In this document: positions 54,144-61,996 of the stretch, piece by piece
Position numbering within the stretch: position 1 is the first letter of the stretch
How the letters are laid out: each line of letters begins with the position of its first letter
Origin: Bog-532 sp963805255
Lineage (GTDB): Bacteria; Actinomycetota; Actinomycetes; Streptosporangiales; Streptosporangiaceae
Reading direction: 5' to 3'
NCBI GenBank assembly: GCA_963805255.1
Contig: CAWDTK010000011.1
Span: forward strand, 372,001-436,000
Length of the DNA stretch: 64,000 bases
Translations under genes and position numbers: made by a program
The notes under the pieces: model-generated
Seen by the model: only the letters and a program-made list of their open reading frames with translations
Databases searched by the model: none
What the model was told of the DNA's origin: nothing

Positions 54144-54914
54144 ATGGACACCTGCGCGCTCCCCAATGGCGGGTCCGGCGTTGCCCTGGTGACCGGGGCG
54201 TCGTCCGGGATCGGGGCGGCGGTGGCGGACCGCCTGGCGGCCGGCGGCTGGCGGCTGCTGCTATCCGGGCGGGACATCGGCCGGCTGGCGCAGGTGGCGG
54301 ACCGCACCGGCGCGGTCCCGCTGCCCGCCGACCTGGCCTGCGTGGCCGGCGCGGAGCAACTGGCCCGCGCTGCGCTGGCCGCCGCTGGGCAGGTGGACCT
54401 GCTGGTGGCCTGCGCCGGGGTGGGGTGGGCCGGGCCGTTCACGGCGATGCCGCCGGGCCGGGCAGAGGAGATCCTGACCGTCGACCTGGTCTCGGCCATC
54501 GAACTGGTCCGGCTGCTGCTGCCGCCGATGCTCGCCCGGCGCCGGGGCCAGGTGGTCCTGGTCGGATCGATCGCCGGCAGCGTCGGAGTCGGCGGGGAGG
54601 CGGTGTATTCCGCGGCCAAGGCCGGGCTGAGCGCGTTCGGCGAGGCGCTGCGTTATGAGCTGCGCGGCACCGGGGTGCGGATCACTCACGTGATCCTCGG
54701 CGTGGCCGACACACCGTTCTTCGCCCGCCGCGGCGCGCCGTACGTCCGGGCCCGGCCGCGGCCGGTCCCGCCGGAGCGGGTGGCCAGCCTGATCTGCGCG
54801 GCCGCGGAGCGCGGCTGCGAGGACCTCTACATACCCGGCTGGACACGGCTGCCCGGCATGGTCCGCGTCACAGCGCCGTTCCTGTACCGCCGGCTGGCCG
54901 TCCGGTTCGGCTGA
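54144..54914 (+). CDS. SDR family NAD(P)-dependent oxidoreductase
   Basis: 256 residues. Cofactor loop TGASSGIGAAVADRL, catalytic Ser and YSAAKAG (Tyr-Lys) near 153-157, then GVRITHVILGVADTPFF. The C-terminal region carries Arg/Pro-rich RARPRPVPPERVASLI. Classical SDR; substrate unknown. Same strand as the LAL regulator, 124 bases downstream. Confidence 0.9.
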   Translation: MDTCALPNGGSGVALVTGASSGIGAAVADRLAAGGWRLLLSGRDIGRLAQVADRTGAVPLPADLACVAGAEQLARAALAAAGQVDLLVACAGVGWAGPFTAMPPGRAEEILTVDLVSAIELVRLLLPPMLARRRGQVVLVGSIAGSVGVGGEAVYSAAKAGLSAFGEALRYELRGTGVRITHVILGVADTPFFARRGAPYVRARPRPVPPERVASLICAAAERGCEDLYIPGWTRLPGMVRVTAPFLYRRLAVRFG

Positions 54915-54920
54915 GCGAGC

Positions 54921-55539
54921 TCACCTGAGGCGGCGCCGCGCTCGGTCGGTGCCGGCACCGACGCCGGTCAGGGCAGGGATCTCGTCCCCGACGATCTCGT
55001 CGCAGAGCTCCGGGCACTCCGCGCAGACGGCGGCGGACGACGGGGGCTGCCCCGCGGTCCGCTCCGGCATGACGGCCAGGCCGGCCACCTGATGCCGGTA
55101 CTTGCCGCAAAAGCTGCACCGGGCCTGCTTGTTTGCCCGGACGCCGCCGTCATTGCGCCGAGCCGGGTGCTGGCCGGGTCGCCCGAACTGATCACGCTCC
55201 CGGCCAGGCTGACGCAGCGCTCGCAGATATACACGCCCGGACCCGCGATCAGCTTGCGGACCTTGTCCTGCGGCCGCCCGCAGAACGTGCAGGATAACAG
55301 GTCGGGGTCCCGATCGCGCCGGCGGCTCCAGCGGCGGGAGCCGCCGGCCGCCTCGACGATCTGGTGCACCCGCTGGTGGCTCAGGCCGAGCGCGGCGGCC
55401 AGCTCGCGCAGGGACGCGCCGCGCAGGTGCAGGCGGCGAACCGCCTGGCCGAAGTGGCCCGGGCCACTTCGGCGTCGCGCTCGGCGTCGATCAGCCGTTC
55501 CTGCGCTTGCTTCGCCTCGGCGAGCAGCTTCTCATCCAT
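54921..55539 (-). pseudogene. HTH plus double ClpX-type zinc-finger protein, two frame breaks
   Basis: Three frames together encode one protein: N-terminal helix MDEKLLAEAKQAQERLIDAE; HTH GASLRELAAALGLSHQRVHQ; first C4 finger LSCTFCGRPQDKVRKLIAGP and ICERC; then a second finger ARCSFCGKYRHQVAGLAVMP and VCAECPELCDEIV ending at 54921. A base is missing at a perfect 26-base palindrome (55448-55473) and again near 55140. HTH plus ClpX-finger proteins occur widely in actinobacteria as small regulators. Either assembly gaps or a decayed gene. Confidence 0.6.
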
Positions 55540-55597
55540 GCTGTCTACTTTGTAACTAGCACTAGCTAGACGCTAGACGGCCTGACTGGTGGTCCTG

Positions 55598-55915
55598 TCA
55601 GGCTTGGCCGGTCTCGAAGCGGCTGATCTTGCCGTCGGTGATGGTGAACGCCCACCGGGTGCGCATCTCGTCCCAGGTGTCGTTGCGGTAGGCGGCGATC
55701 AGCTCGCGGCCGCCGTCCTCGGCCGAGACGACGTCCAGGTGGCCGTGGGACGAGAAGATCTCGCGATCGGCCCATCCGGCCAGGTCACGGTCGGTGCCGT
55801 CGTCGGACATCGTCGCGTCCGGTGCGAGCGCGGCGAAGAACGCCTCGCGGTCCCCGTCGTTGATCGCCGCTATCAGCGCCCGCACCGCGGGCTCGGTAAC
55901 GTCGTTCCCGGCCAT
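55598..55915 (-). CDS. NTF2-like (SnoaL-type) protein
   Basis: 105 residues: AVRALIAAINDGDREAFFAA, LAPDATMSDDGTDRDLAGWA, IAAYRNDTWDEMRTRWAFTI and a final DGKISRFETGQA. NTF2-fold signature (nuclear transport factor 2-like). ATG 55915 with GAGGAGGG upstream. Catalytic role not obvious; many members are isomerases or binding proteins. Confidence 0.85.
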   Translation of the reverse strand: MAGNDVTEPAVRALIAAINDGDREAFFAALAPDATMSDDGTDRDLAGWADREIFSSHGHLDVVSAEDGGRELIAAYRNDTWDEMRTRWAFTITDGKISRFETGQA

Positions 55916-55985
55916 CGTCCCTCCTCGGCGTCGGTTCGCACCTGTCCATGGCGCACTCGCCCCATCCGCAGTAAGTGCCTATGAT

Positions 55986-56117
55986 CAGCTCACCCTCCCG
56001 GCCGGTGAAAGCCCGCACATCCCGCGGCAGCAGCCCCGGCACCACAGGCCCTTCCCGACCGGCCGCGCCGACGTCGAAGATGAACTGATCCCCGGCCGCG
56101 ACATACGCGTAACGCCC
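55986..56117 (-). pseudogene. STAND/NB-ARC regulator N-terminal fragment
   Basis: The frame gives AAGDQFIFDVGAA then GPVVPGLLPRDVRAFTGREG, matching the AGRDQ linker plus PxDVxxFTGRExEL entry of actinobacterial NB-ARC/TPR or WD40 proteins. A second AGRDQTIIN segment ends in a stop a little upstream. The nucleotide-binding domain is missing. Interpretation rests on motif recall. Confidence 0.35.
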
Positions 56118-56750
56118 CGCGGCAGCCTCCTGCCTGACCCGGCGCGCTCGCCTGCCCCGCACCCGTGCTCACTCGTCCCGACGCCGGTAATTGATGATCG
56201 TCTGATCCCGCCCCGCCACGTTCACATCCCGGCCCGCACGGCCTTCAGCACGACCCGCCGCCGCCCCGTGCCCGCAGAATCATCGCCGTCCGGGCACTCG
56301 CGGGCCGCCCTGGAGCATCCCGGGTTTCATGCACACCTGGTTTTGTGTCACGCAGCTTCGCCAGGTGGCCCTGCTGTGATGATGTTACCGGGTCTGAAGC
56401 CCAGCCCTGGATTTGTATGATTTTTCCTGCTCTTTCTGACTATCCAACGCCAGTCGGCTTATTCGCTGGCGCCCAGGTATCCGCAGCCGCCCGCCACGGC
56501 CGGGTGCCCGCGCGCCCGGCCGGGCAGGCCCTGGCCTGCTCGCTCTTCCAGCTGCCAGGGGCGGCCGAGGTCTCCGGGGTCCAGGGCAGCCCGCAGGGCT
56601 GTCGCGCGCAGCGCGACGCGCAGTACCCCGGAGGCCGGAGGAGCGGCCCCGTAGCCTGCGCGGCGCGCCCGGACGATGAGCGGCGGCGAAGCGGCCTCCT
56701 TCCCTTTTTCACCGGCCCGCGAAGCGGGCCCGCCGCGCTCACGCGGCGTC
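56118..56750. other. Degraded region between STAND and IS3 remnants
   Basis: About 630 bases. Frames are open because of GC content but match nothing; one AT-rich patch lies at 56410-56450. No RNA gene. Probably decayed accessory DNA. Confidence 0.3.
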
Positions 56751-56759
56751 CTTTGCCTC

Positions 56760-57349
56760 TGGTAGTACCCGGCCTGAGCCTCGGCCGGGGGCCCTCGGCC
56801 GAGCCGGGCGGTACTGTACCAGTGCGCCCAGGCGCTGGTGATCTCCTCCAGGTCAGCCAGCGACCGGATGGGGCCGGTCCGGAACGGTGACCCGGGCCGG
56901 GTGCATCCGGTCTTGTACGGCCCGATCGTCGTCTCCGCCAGCGCGTTGTCCAGGGCATCCCCGACCGGGGCGCGGCTGTGCGCCGGGTCAGCAATGGTGG
57001 TGCGCACCTGGCGGCCGCGGGTGACGCCACGCCACCCGCTGGCCCGCATCAGCCGCTCCACGGTGCACCGCGCCACCATGATGCCCTGCCGGTTCAGGTG
57101 CTCCCACATCTTCACGCTGCTGCCATACAGGCACTCCGGCGGCCGGCGGCCGCCCTCACCGGGCTCGCAGCTCCCGGCCAGGATCTCCGTCACGGCCGCA
57201 TCCGCCAGGGCCCGCTGCGACGACGGCCGGGACCGGCGCGCTTAGTACGTCCTCGGGGCGATCTGGATGCCCTGCCCGGTCAGGGCACGGCAGATCGGCA
57301 CGACCCCGAACCGGCCGCGGTGGGCGTCGATGAACGCGCAGATCAGCGG
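56760..57349 (-). pseudogene. IS3 transposase orfB, deleted and stopped
   Basis: Opens with LICAFIDAHRGRFGVVPICR and ALTGQGIQIAPRTY followed by TAA (57242-57244) where relatives continue RTYYAR. After the stop: MWEHLNRQGIMVARCTVERL, MRASGWRGVTRGR, then IADPAHSRAP joins directly to GDALDNALAETTIG, losing about 130 residues that contain the first two catalytic Asp residues. Ends SAWAHWYSTARLGRGPPAEA. Confidence 0.62.
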
Positions 57350-57480
57350 CGCAGCGGGTCGTGCTCCCGCGCGAAAAAACTCGTCGCCGCCGTGAGGATC
57401 CCGGTCGTGCGCTCCAGTTCGCTGACCTTGCGCCGCAGCTCGCGGATCTCCCTGGAGGCCTCCGTGCTGGTCACCCCCGC
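57343..57480 (-). pseudogene. IS3 orfA 3' fragment
   Basis: TSTEASREIRELRRKVSELE then TTGILTAATSFFAREHDPLR is the leucine-zipper/C-terminus of IS3 OrfA, ending at TGA 57343-57345. The HTH-containing N-terminal half is unrecognisable upstream. Confidence 0.6.
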
Positions 57481-57563
57481 CGCCTGACCCTCATCGACGG
57501 CGGCCGCGTCGCCTGGGGTCTTCGTGCACGCATCTTCGGCCCCGCGTCGCCTGGAGTCCTCGT

Positions 57564-57679
57564 GATCGTGTGACGAAACCCGCGCTTGAAGCGGAAGACG
57601 TCACGCGGTGATCACAGCTCTCGAGCGGGCGCCGGATCGTGTGCGGAAATCCGTGCATACCGCGGAAAGCGTCACACAG
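57564..57679. repeat. Pair of 45-base repeats with internal inverted repeats
   Basis: GATCGTGTG...CGTCAC at 57564-57608 and 57635-57679; 33 of 45 positions identical. Each copy has complementary ends (GTGACG/CGTCAC in copy 1, GTGTG/CACAC in copy 2), so each could fold as a hairpin. Between IS3 remnant and tRNA-Pro; role unknown. Confidence 0.6.
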
Positions 57680-57815
57680 TCTTTGGCGCGGCGGCGGCAG
57701 CCTGGGCGGGGGCGGCTTGCCGGGGTGGCGGCCCCTCTGATGGCACCGGGAACACCCCGGCTGCGCTAAGGTATGAGGGCCTGCCAGATTCGGCGGGTGT
57801 GTGCGCCTGGCGCAC

Positions 57816-57889
57816 CGGGACGTGGCCCAGCTTGGTAGGGCACTTGACTGGGGGTCAAGGGGTCGCGGGTTCAAATCCCGCCGTCCCGA
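57816..57889 (+). tRNA. tRNA-Pro (anticodon GGG)
   Basis: Cloverleaf: acceptor stem CGGGACG pairs with CGTCCCG; anticodon arm CTTGA-CTGGGGG-TCAAG with anticodon GGG reading CCC; T arm GCGGGTTCAAATCCCGC; discriminator A 57889. CCA is not encoded. TAAGGT at 57767-57772 may be its -10. The 3' half is the probable attachment site of the integrative element that starts just downstream. Confidence 0.95.
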
Positions 57890-57894
57890 CTGGT

Positions 57895-57928
57895 CAGAGG
57901 CAACTTCCGATCATGGAATCGGCCTCTG
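57895..57928. terminator. Hairpin between tRNA-Pro and integrase
   Basis: CAGAGG (57895) pairs with CCTCTG (57923) and CCGAT (57907) with ATCGG (57918), with a 6-base loop and a CAACTT bulge on the left arm. Located between convergent tRNA and int genes; probably ends both transcripts. Confidence 0.55.
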
Positions 57929-57953
57929 AGTGACTAAGTGAGTGACTATCGGC

Positions 57954-59108
57954 TCAGATGCCGTAGGGCTCGCGGAAGATGCGGTCCATCGCCTCGGCTC
58001 CTCCGACGATGACGGGCCGGATCTGCTGCCGGTACACGGTCTCGGTGACGGCCGTGCTGGTGTGTCCGACCAGGCGGGCGATGTGCTCGATGGGCATGCC
58101 GTCGTCGGACAGCAGCGACACGAAGCTGTGCCGCAGCTCGCGGGGTGTCCACTCCCCCGCTGTGAGCCCTGCGGCCTCGGCGACCTTCCGGAAGTCACGC
58201 CGCACGTTGTGCGTGTCCAGCGGCGTCCCGACACGGCTGGTGAACACCAGGCAGTCACACTCAGCGCGATGAGTGTGCGGGCATGGCCGCGTGTCCCACA
58301 GCGCGCTGAGCGCGTCCACGCACCGTTGCGGCATGGCCAGAGCCCGCCGGGACCGACGGGTTTTGGTGTCTCCCCCGGCGCGGACCGAGCGCAGCACCGA
58401 GATTGACGGCGGGACCGGCATGGTCGCGTCCAGGTTCCCGGACAGGTCCACCTGGTACCAGCGCAGGGCACGCAGCTCCTCCGTACGCGCGCCGATCAGC
58501 AGGGAAAGCACGATGTAGGCGTACAACCGTGATTCGGAGGCAGCCTTGATAATGTCTGTTGCCTGGCTGAGGGTGAGCGCTTTAGACGGCCGCCCTTTAC
58601 GGCCCGCTGGCACATCGCATAGCGAAACGACATTGCGGCGTACTTTATCGCGTGCCTGCGCATTGCGGATGCTGCGGCTAAGAATGGAATGCAGCAGCCG
58701 CAGCGTGCGGGTACTGCATTGGCGTGATTCAGTGGTCAGCCATTGGTCTACGTCCTCGGCAGACAATTCGCGCAGTTTCCGCCTGCCGAGGGTGGGCAGG
58801 ATGTGCGTCTTGGCCAAGGTGGTGTAGTTGGAGACGGTGGCCTCATCACGGCCCCGCAACCCGTAGGTGAGCCAGTAGGCCACCGCGTCGGCGACGGTGT
58901 AGCCGTCTACCGGAGTGGGCACGCCGTCGTCCTGGTCGCGGAGGAGTTCGCGGAGCTTGGTCTTGGCTTGGGTCTTGGTCTTCCCGCTAGCTTTGCGGGT
59001 GATCCGCTTACCCTGGGCGTCGTGGCCGATGGTCACGGAGGCGATCCAGCGCTGACGCTTATCATCCCAGTGCAGGCCGCCGTCGCCGCGTGCCCTCCGC
59101 GTTGTCAC
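57954..59108 (-). CDS. int: Tyrosine site-specific integrase
   Basis: 384 residues. N-terminal AP2-like arm-binding region, SAM-like core-binding domain (about 70-165) and catalytic domain with Arg in GARTEELRALRW, ELRHSF (His-x-x-Arg position), GHTSTAVTETVY (His and nucleophile Tyr). Recombines the element with tRNA-Pro. GTG 59108 with AAGGAG 8 bases upstream; overlaps the xis stop by four bases (GTGA), so the two are co-translated. Confidence 0.95.
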   Translation of the reverse strand: MTTRRARGDGGLHWDDKRQRWIASVTIGHDAQGKRITRKASGKTKTQAKTKLRELLRDQDDGVPTPVDGYTVADAVAYWLTYGLRGRDEATVSNYTTLAKTHILPTLGRRKLRELSAEDVDQWLTTESRQCSTRTLRLLHSILSRSIRNAQARDKVRRNVVSLCDVPAGRKGRPSKALTLSQATDIIKAASESRLYAYIVLSLLIGARTEELRALRWYQVDLSGNLDATMPVPPSISVLRSVRAGGDTKTRRSRRALAMPQRCVDALSALWDTRPCPHTHRAECDCLVFTSRVGTPLDTHNVRRDFRKVAEAAGLTAGEWTPRELRHSFVSLLSDDGMPIEHIARLVGHTSTAVTETVYRQQIRPVIVGGAEAMDRIFREPYGI

Positions 59109-59332
59109 GTTGATATCTCCTTCGCTTCGTCCTTAAGGAGAGTGATGTAATCGCGGATCGCGTCGGCGGTAATTAGCCGGGCCCGGCCTTGCTGGACCGA
59201 CCGGAGCCGTCCTGCCCGGAGCTGTTCATAGATGACGGTGCGGCTCAGGTTCAATAGCCGCATCGCATCTTTGACCCGGTAGAGCTGAAGGTCGTTCAGC
59301 TGCTCCAAGTCAGGTGCTGACACGACAGCCAT
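59105..59332 (-). CDS. xis: Excisionase-family HTH DNA-binding protein
   Basis: 75 residues, a MerR-like winged HTH (HTH_17): YRVKDAMRLLNLSRTVIYEQ, then LRAGRLRSVQQGRARLITAD. Directs excision with the integrase. Overlaps int by four bases. A promoter with an 18-base palindrome over its -35 lies 30-58 bases upstream. Confidence 0.9.
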   Translation of the reverse strand: MAVVSAPDLEQLNDLQLYRVKDAMRLLNLSRTVIYEQLRAGRLRSVQQGRARLITADAIRDYITLLKDEAKEIST

Positions 59333-59361
59333 TACGGTTCTTCCCCTTCCCGTGAAGTTAC

Positions 59362-59390
59362 CTCATAAGGTTTTGACGCTTAAACGTCAA
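59362..59390 (-). promoter_or_regulatory. xis-int promoter overlapping 18-base palindrome
   Basis: On the minus strand TTGACG (59390-59385) and TATGAG (59367-59362) with 17-base spacing. The -35 is one arm of the near-palindrome TTGACGcTTAAaCGTCAA (59373-59390), so a bound protein would block RNA polymerase. Related palindromes lie at 61979 and 63193. Confidence 0.65.
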
Positions 59391-59405
59391 TTGGCAGCAG
59401 GTGGG

Positions 59406-61049
59406 TTATGCGGCCTGGCGATCGGTGATGCGGTTGTATTCGTCAGCGAGTTCGCCACGTCCTGCCTCACGACGTTTTCTGGCCTGGTCGGCGGCGGTGC
59501 TGGCCAGGAGGGCGTCGCCGCTGGTTTTCCAGCCGGTTCCGGCGTAGGACAGGTTGCCGACAATCAGGGTGGTTTCCTCCTCGGCGTGGTCGGCGGTGCG
59601 GATGGGCTGATGCTCAGGTCCGGGGTCCTGGGTGCGGCGGTAGGTGATCCGGGCGGCGCGCAGGTCGGCGAAGGTGATCGAGTAGTGGCGGGCTTTGGTG
59701 AGGAAGTGGCCGCCGAAGCCGAGCATGTGCGCCCACCGCTGCAAGCTCGTGTAGTCGGGATGGTTACCGAGCTTCCAGCAAGCGTGGACGAGCCGTTCCA
59801 CGTGAGTCCCGGCGGCGTCGGCGTACAGGCCGACGGTGGCAGGGGTGAGACGTTTGGAGGCATGCCCGGTGACCTCGGTGCCCTTGGTCGAGTATTTGGC
59901 CAGGTAGCTGGCCACCATGAGGTCGGTGACCGTGCCGGTACCGCGCACGGTGATGACCCGCACGTCCTGTTCGGGTCCCCAGCCGATCCGCCACCCAGCC
60001 AGCATCGCGGGATGCGGCGAGGTCAGAAAGCTGATGGTGGCGGCGGCGTGCCGGGTGGCATCCTCCAGGTCGGCGACCGTGATGCCCCGGGGTGGGGGCA
60101 GGAGCCGTCCGGGGTCGTGCTCGTCGTGGCCGTCGAGGCGGAGCAGGACGTGGAAGTGGACCGCGCCGCGAGCCTGGTATTCAGCGGCTTTGCCGTGCGA
60201 GACGCGGACCCCGTAGGGGAGGCCGCGGTGGCGGGCGAGCTGGTTGAGGTGGCGTTCGATGGCTTGCTTGGTGCGCCGCCACAACTCGCCGGTGTGGTTG
60301 TTCCACACCACGTGCGCGGGGTAGTCGTAGCAGTCCGGGCACAGCGGCTGCCCGAGCCGGGGGTCATCGGCCCGGTGGCGGGTGAAGCAGGCGAGCTTGT
60401 GGCCGTGCGGGCAGATCTCGGTGTCGCGGCGGGCGTGGCAGGGCTGCGGCTGGCAGCGGCAGTACGTCTTGTTCGTGCAGGTGTGGGTCCGGACCGGGCG
60501 TGAATGGACCGGGCCGAAGGACGGGGCGGTGAAGGTGGCGAACACGGCCGGATGGCCCGCGACGTGTGCGGGGACGCCTTTGCCGCCGATCAGCCCGGCG
60601 CGAATCAGCTGGAAGGCGTCACGGCGGTAGGTCTCCGCGCAGCTCGGGCAGGCGGAGGTGCGGCGGTTGCCGCAGGCTTTGTAGATCACCCCATCGGGCA
60701 GCGCCGAGGTCGGGGTGGTGGAGGTGATTTCCCCGGTGGCGGGGTCGACGTGGTGGATCTGCCCGCCGAGGCGAATGGGGTGGGTGCATCCGGCGGCGGG
60801 CCAGATGTGATCGAGCCACCGGTCGTAGGCGTCGGGGCGGAAGTCGCTGGCAGGAAAGTACTCCGGTGGGTCGGGGTCGTGGCGGATGGTGACCAGGTAG
60901 CCGTCGCGGGCGCGGATGAACGCGCTGTCGCGGGCCTGCACCCGCCAGGGGTCCAAGATGCCGGGGAAGCCGGGTGCGGTGTTCGCCCCCGTACCCGGGC
61001 CGTGGTGGGGTCCAGGTGCGGGAGCCAGCATCGGGCCGGTCGGGGTCAC
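59406..61049 (-). CDS. Replication initiator protein (RepSA-type)
   Basis: 547 residues. AICE/pSAM2-type Rep: zinc-like CGNRRTSACPSC and a second cluster TCTNKTYCRCQPQPC; HUH-like GAVHFHVLLRL; YLAKYSTKGTEVTGHASKRL at about 395-415. Initiates rolling-circle-type replication of the excised element. GTG 61049 overlaps the upstream HTH gene by four bases. Confidence 0.9.
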   Translation of the reverse strand: MTPTGPMLAPAPGPHHGPGTGANTAPGFPGILDPWRVQARDSAFIRARDGYLVTIRHDPDPPEYFPASDFRPDAYDRWLDHIWPAAGCTHPIRLGGQIHHVDPATGEITSTTPTSALPDGVIYKACGNRRTSACPSCAETYRRDAFQLIRAGLIGGKGVPAHVAGHPAVFATFTAPSFGPVHSRPVRTHTCTNKTYCRCQPQPCHARRDTEICPHGHKLACFTRHRADDPRLGQPLCPDCYDYPAHVVWNNHTGELWRRTKQAIERHLNQLARHRGLPYGVRVSHGKAAEYQARGAVHFHVLLRLDGHDEHDPGRLLPPPRGITVADLEDATRHAAATISFLTSPHPAMLAGWRIGWGPEQDVRVITVRGTGTVTDLMVASYLAKYSTKGTEVTGHASKRLTPATVGLYADAAGTHVERLVHACWKLGNHPDYTSLQRWAHMLGFGGHFLTKARHYSITFADLRAARITYRRTQDPGPEHQPIRTADHAEEETTLIVGNLSYAGTGWKTSGDALLASTAADQARKRREAGRGELADEYNRITDRQAA

Positions 61050-61405
61050 GGGCGGCTCCCGGTGGGGCCGGTGCCGTCGAGGTTCGTGACCGTGCAGGAG
61101 GTGTCGCCCCAGCGTTGCTGGGCGGCTTGGCGGGTGATGCCGAGCCGGTGGCCGATGTCGGCCCAGGAGTACCCGTGCCGGGCCCGCAGCGCGGTGATGG
61201 CCTCGGCGATGGCGTAATCAAGGTCGCCGGACAGGTTGGCCATGCCGGTGAGGGCGTCGATGTCACCGGAGGCGACGCGGCGGCTGTAGGCGCGGATGAC
61301 GCGCTGCACGAACGCGGCATAGTCGTCGTTCTCGATGAGCCGTTTGCGCCGTTTTGGTGTCAACTTTCGGTTGACACCCGATCGCCGATCAGAGCGCGGG
61401 GCCAT
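61046..61405 (-). CDS. Small HTH protein of the AICE
   Basis: 119 residues from ATG 61405. Basic N-terminus (MAPRSDRRSG), helical middle, then an HTH-like segment ARHGYSWADIGHRLGITRQA. Typical of the small regulator encoded just before rep in AICEs. Overlaps the rep start by four bases and its own start overlaps the RRQRL gene stop by one (TGATG). Confidence 0.75.
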   Translation of the reverse strand: MAPRSDRRSGVNRKLTPKRRKRLIENDDYAAFVQRVIRAYSRRVASGDIDALTGMANLSGDLDYAIAEAITALRARHGYSWADIGHRLGITRQAAQQRWGDTSCTVTNLDGTGPTGSRP

Positions 61406-61818
61406 CACTGGTAGCCCCCGGCCGCGCAGTCGTTGCATTCACCGGTTGAGCGCGGGATGTAGTAGTCCTTCAGGGTCCGGCAGGTGCGGCAGGTGCGGCG
61501 GGCGGCCAGTGCCCGGCCGATCGCCACCCACTGGGCAGGGGTGGCTTCCCGTTTGGGGAGGGCCAGATCGATGCGGTAGAGGTAGGCCACCCGGCGCTTG
61601 CCCTTCCGCCGCCACAAGATCTGCGCCGCGATGTCCTGGCCGCCGGGGCGCAGGCCCTTGTCGCGCAGCTGACGGATGGTCAGCAGCCCATCGGGGGCGC
61701 AGCGCCACGGGTAGGTGGGCAGGCCGTAGCGGTCGCCGTCGGGGTCGTAGAAGTCGATCCAGATGCCGCGTGCGCGGCACTCGTCGAGGTGACCGGCATG
61801 GGTGTGGGTAGGGTCCAT
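61405..61818 (-). CDS. RRQRL-type zinc-binding protein
   Basis: 137 residues from ATG 61818 (ATG 61866 possible). Reads YGLPTYPWRCAPDGLLTIRQ, then LRDKGLRPGGQDIAAQILW and a C-terminal zinc cluster with CRTCRTLKDYY and ECNDC. RRQRL-family proteins are AICE core genes of unknown role, usually beside rep as here. This copy has TIRQLRD in place of the eponymous RRQRL. Confidence 0.8.
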   Translation of the reverse strand: MDPTHTHAGHLDECRARGIWIDFYDPDGDRYGLPTYPWRCAPDGLLTIRQLRDKGLRPGGQDIAAQILWRRKGKRRVAYLYRIDLALPKREATPAQWVAIGRALAARRTCRTCRTLKDYYIPRSTGECNDCAAGGYQ

Positions 61819-61978
61819 AGTTGTCCACGTCCTTGCTGGGGTGGTGGACGGCCGGGGACCGGACATGTCTGGGCAGGCAAGGACCAGTCCCCGTGCCGTG
61901 TACTGGGGGAAGAAATCCGCGTCGCGTCCCGGCAGAGGTCCGGGCAGAGGTGGCGTGCGGAAAGGGCCGTGAACGGCT

Positions 61979-61996
61979 TTGACGGTTAAGCGTCAG
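61979..61996. promoter_or_regulatory. 18-base AICE near-palindrome
   Basis: TTGACGgTTAAgCGTCAg. Contains the TAA stop of the J/SprT gene. Second of three copies; see 59373 and 63193. Confidence 0.6.

Larger units (their letters stand above)
56760..57490 (-). mobile_element. Degraded IS3-family element with internal deletion
   Basis: Contains the end of an orfA and pieces of orfB listed separately. No terminal inverted repeats identified. The central DDE region is deleted, so the copy is inert. Confidence 0.6.

Noticed and set aside
57781..57815. Second tRNA upstream of tRNA-Pro
   Set aside because: The inverted GCGCC/GGCGC pair is short and no cloverleaf arms are present.
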